64,000 bases of DNA. It comes from Leptolyngbya sp. FACHB-60. Lineage in GTDB: Bacteria > Cyanobacteriota > Cyanobacteriia > Phormidesmidales > Phormidesmidaceae. Location of the stretch: assembly GCF_014695775.1 (NCBI RefSeq), contig NZ_JACJOX010000057.1:1-64000 (forward strand), written 5' to 3'. Below are positions 62,610 to 64,000 of the stretch, piece by piece. The notes below the pieces were generated by a model. That model saw only the letters and a program-made list of their open reading frames with translations. It searched no databases and was not told the origin of the DNA. The translations under genes and the position numbers were made by a program. The first letter of the stretch is position 1. Each line of letters opens with the position of its first letter.

Positions 62610-64000
62610 CTACTCAGCTATCAAGATGGCTAGCGGAAACGTGGCCAACAGCTCCGACAACTTGGCATCCTCGGCGGCGGTAAAGGTATCGCCGGTAATC
62701 CAGTTCTTCCACTGAGAGGCGTTCCCCGGCAGGGCCAGGGTGGTATCGCCCCATACTTGGCCAATGGGATACTCTCCCGGCTCTGCAAGGCTGGTGAGGA
62801 AGCGGGGGGCGATCGCCACCACCCACTGATCGCCCCACTGACGGGCAAAGGCCAAAATGTGCTCTTCTGCGTCACCGCGCGCAAACAGCGGCTGGTAGTC
62901 GCCCTGCTCAAATAGATCGGGGTAGGCCTGCCGCACCGCCAGCCCGCAGTGGGTGACCCACAGCTTAATGCGTCCGTCTTGGCGATACTCCAGCAGGTTT
63001 TTTAGCAGGGCAGAGCGATCGCCCCATTGCTGCAATTCCTGGAGCCAGTGACGGCGCAGGTTGTAGTCGACGGGGCGGCGATTGTCGGGGTCAACCAGGC
63101 TAAAATCCCACAGTTCTTGGCCCTGGTAAACATCGGGCACCCCCGGTAGCGTCAGCTTGAGCACCACCTGGGAAAGCGAGTTGTAGATGCCGTATTCGGC
63201 AATGCGCTGCTGAAACTTGCGAAACTCTGGCAGAAAATTGTTCTTGTCGCCGGGGGTCAAAATGGCGCGGGCAAAGTCCACATAGCCGTCTTCGTAATCG
63301 GCGTCGGGGCGCAGCCAGGCGGTGTGCACCTTGGCTTCGCGCACGGCTTTGACCACGTAGTCGGCAACGCGATCGCTAAAGCTAGCCAGCTCGCTATCCT
63401 CAAACGGAAACGCCCCCACCAGGGTTTGGTAGAGAAAATATTCGTCGTTGGCGTCGGGCACCACCTGGTCGCGCACCACCCTCTTGTGGCTGCCGTTGAG
63501 GCTGCGCCAGAGGTTGACTGCCGTCTCCCATTCACTGGGCATTTCAGACAGCACATTGAGCCGGGCGCGCACGTCTTCGCTGCGCTTGGTGTCGTGGGTT
63601 GAGCTGGCGTTCATGGCGTGGGGCCACTGCTGCTGTCGCTGGTGCTGCCGCTGGTGAAACTGCCGCATGGAAAGGCCAAAATGCCCTGGCGTGCCGCCCA
63701 CCTCATTTAAACTAATAAAGCGGTTGTAGCCGTAGAACAGGGTGTCTTCTAGGCCTTTGGCCATCAGCGGGCCGGTAAACTGCTGCAAGCGCATGACGAA
63801 GTGCAGCCACTGGGCCTTTTCTTCCTCGGGCAGCGAGCCTTCAAAGTTGAGCGATAGAAATCGTTCGATTAGATTTAGCTCGTTGATCAGTTGGGGAATG
63901 CGCTTGCGGGCGGCCTCAATGGCCTCCTGCACATAGGCCAGGTCGCGCTCAGAGATTTTCTCCTGGTTGACGTAGGTGCAATAGATCGGGAAGGCAATCA
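62610..64000 (-). CDS. treY: Maltooligosyl trehalose synthase, 3' part
   Basis: TreY rearranges the reducing end of maltodextrins into a trehalosyl unit, which TreZ then releases. The visible C-terminal part includes FPIYCTYV near the edge, the conserved ASSTHDTKRSEDVRARL and TLPGVPDVYQGQELWDFSLV. It ends in FPLAILIAE. The frame is open to position 64000 and the N-terminal catalytic part lies outside. treH follows it; treZ is not visible and may be upstream. Confidence 0.93.
   Translation of the reverse strand, partial: IAFPIYCTYVNQEKISERDLAYVQEAIEAARKRIPQLINELNLIERFLSLNFEGSLPEEEKAQWLHFVMRLQQFTGPLMAKGLEDTLFYGYNRFISLNEVGGTPGHFGLSMRQFHQRQHQRQQQWPHAMNASSTHDTKRSEDVRARLNVLSEMPSEWETAVNLWRSLNGSHKRVVRDQVVPDANDEYFLYQTLVGAFPFEDSELASFSDRVADYVVKAVREAKVHTAWLRPDADYEDGYVDFARAILTPGDKNNFLPEFRKFQQRIAEYGIYNSLSQVVLKLTLPGVPDVYQGQELWDFSLVDPDNRRPVDYNLRRHWLQELQQWGDRSALLKNLLEYRQDGRIKLWVTHCGLAVRQAYPDLFEQGDYQPLFARGDAEEHILAFARQWGDQWVVAIAPRFLTSLAEPGEYPIGQVWGDTTLALPGNASQWKNWITGDTFTAAEDAKLSELLATFPLAILIAE

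Overview
The window is a 64 kb piece of a cyanobacterial chromosome. The HIP1 octamer GCGATCGC (and its core GATCG) recurs through genes and spacers. The gene content is cyanobacterial too: ferredoxin-type glutamate synthase, the Psb32 photosystem II repair factor, the omega-3 desaturase DesB, an RNase E with a short Arg-rich tail, and an RNase J. Polysaccharide genes resembling the hormogonium (hps) set, and a 90-residue protein resembling a family named from heterocyst work, suggest a filamentous lineage. That last point is inference; no rRNA is present to place it. Almost everything looks vertically inherited; the only clear mobile DNA is a partial IS1-family element at the left edge.

Layout. 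1-386: end of an IS1-type insertion sequence. 0.6-8.2 kb (minus strand): a surface-polysaccharide export block with a parvulin-type PPIase, a Wza-like OPX protein, a Wzc-like tyrosine autokinase, a large exported protein with a C-terminal beta-barrel-like domain, and an unknown exported protein. 8.4-13.5 kb: a 2-oxoglutarate/Fe(II) oxygenase, an EGY-like site-2 protease, a membrane pentapeptide-repeat protein and a transglutaminase-like protein. 13.6-19.6 kb (minus): tig, clpP, clpX, an alpha/beta hydrolase and bioA, a protein-quality-control cluster. 19.9-27.7 kb (plus): asd, dapA, RNase J, RNase E and rnhB, i.e. the lysine/diaminopimelate branch followed by RNA decay genes. 27.9-32.8 kb: a DUF2235 hydrolase, tRNA-Leu(UAG), a DUF3143 / J-domain / YaaW cluster, an FAD oxidoreductase and a 59-residue basic protein. 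33-37.8 kb: glsF.

38.2-41.2 kb: an AMIN-like/phosphodiester-glycosidase exported protein, a phosphomannose-isomerase-type cupin and a HesB/IscA protein. 41.3-46.3 kb: the str operon (rpsL, rpsG, fusA, tuf) followed by rpsJ after an internal hairpin. 46.5-51.5 kb: a LON-substrate-domain protein overlapping pheA tail to tail, a polysaccharide deacetylase fused to a phosphodiester glycosidase, psb32 and a small regulator-like protein. 52.1-59.2 kb (plus): an AEC transporter, a cytosolic alpha-amylase, desB, two family-2 glycosyltransferases and an HpsU-like acetyltransferase. 59.2-64 kb (minus): a small membrane protein, a NERD-domain protein with a zinc ribbon, trehalase treH, and the 3' part of treY running off the window.

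Functional themes: polysaccharide export and modification at both ends, alpha-glucan-to-trehalose metabolism, proteostasis, RNA turnover and translation. I did not find a clear-cut new defence or mobile system. The most interesting leads are a possible OPX/beta-barrel export pair, the IS1 poly-A frameshift tract, two different phosphodiester-glycosidase architectures, and several long intergenic hairpins.
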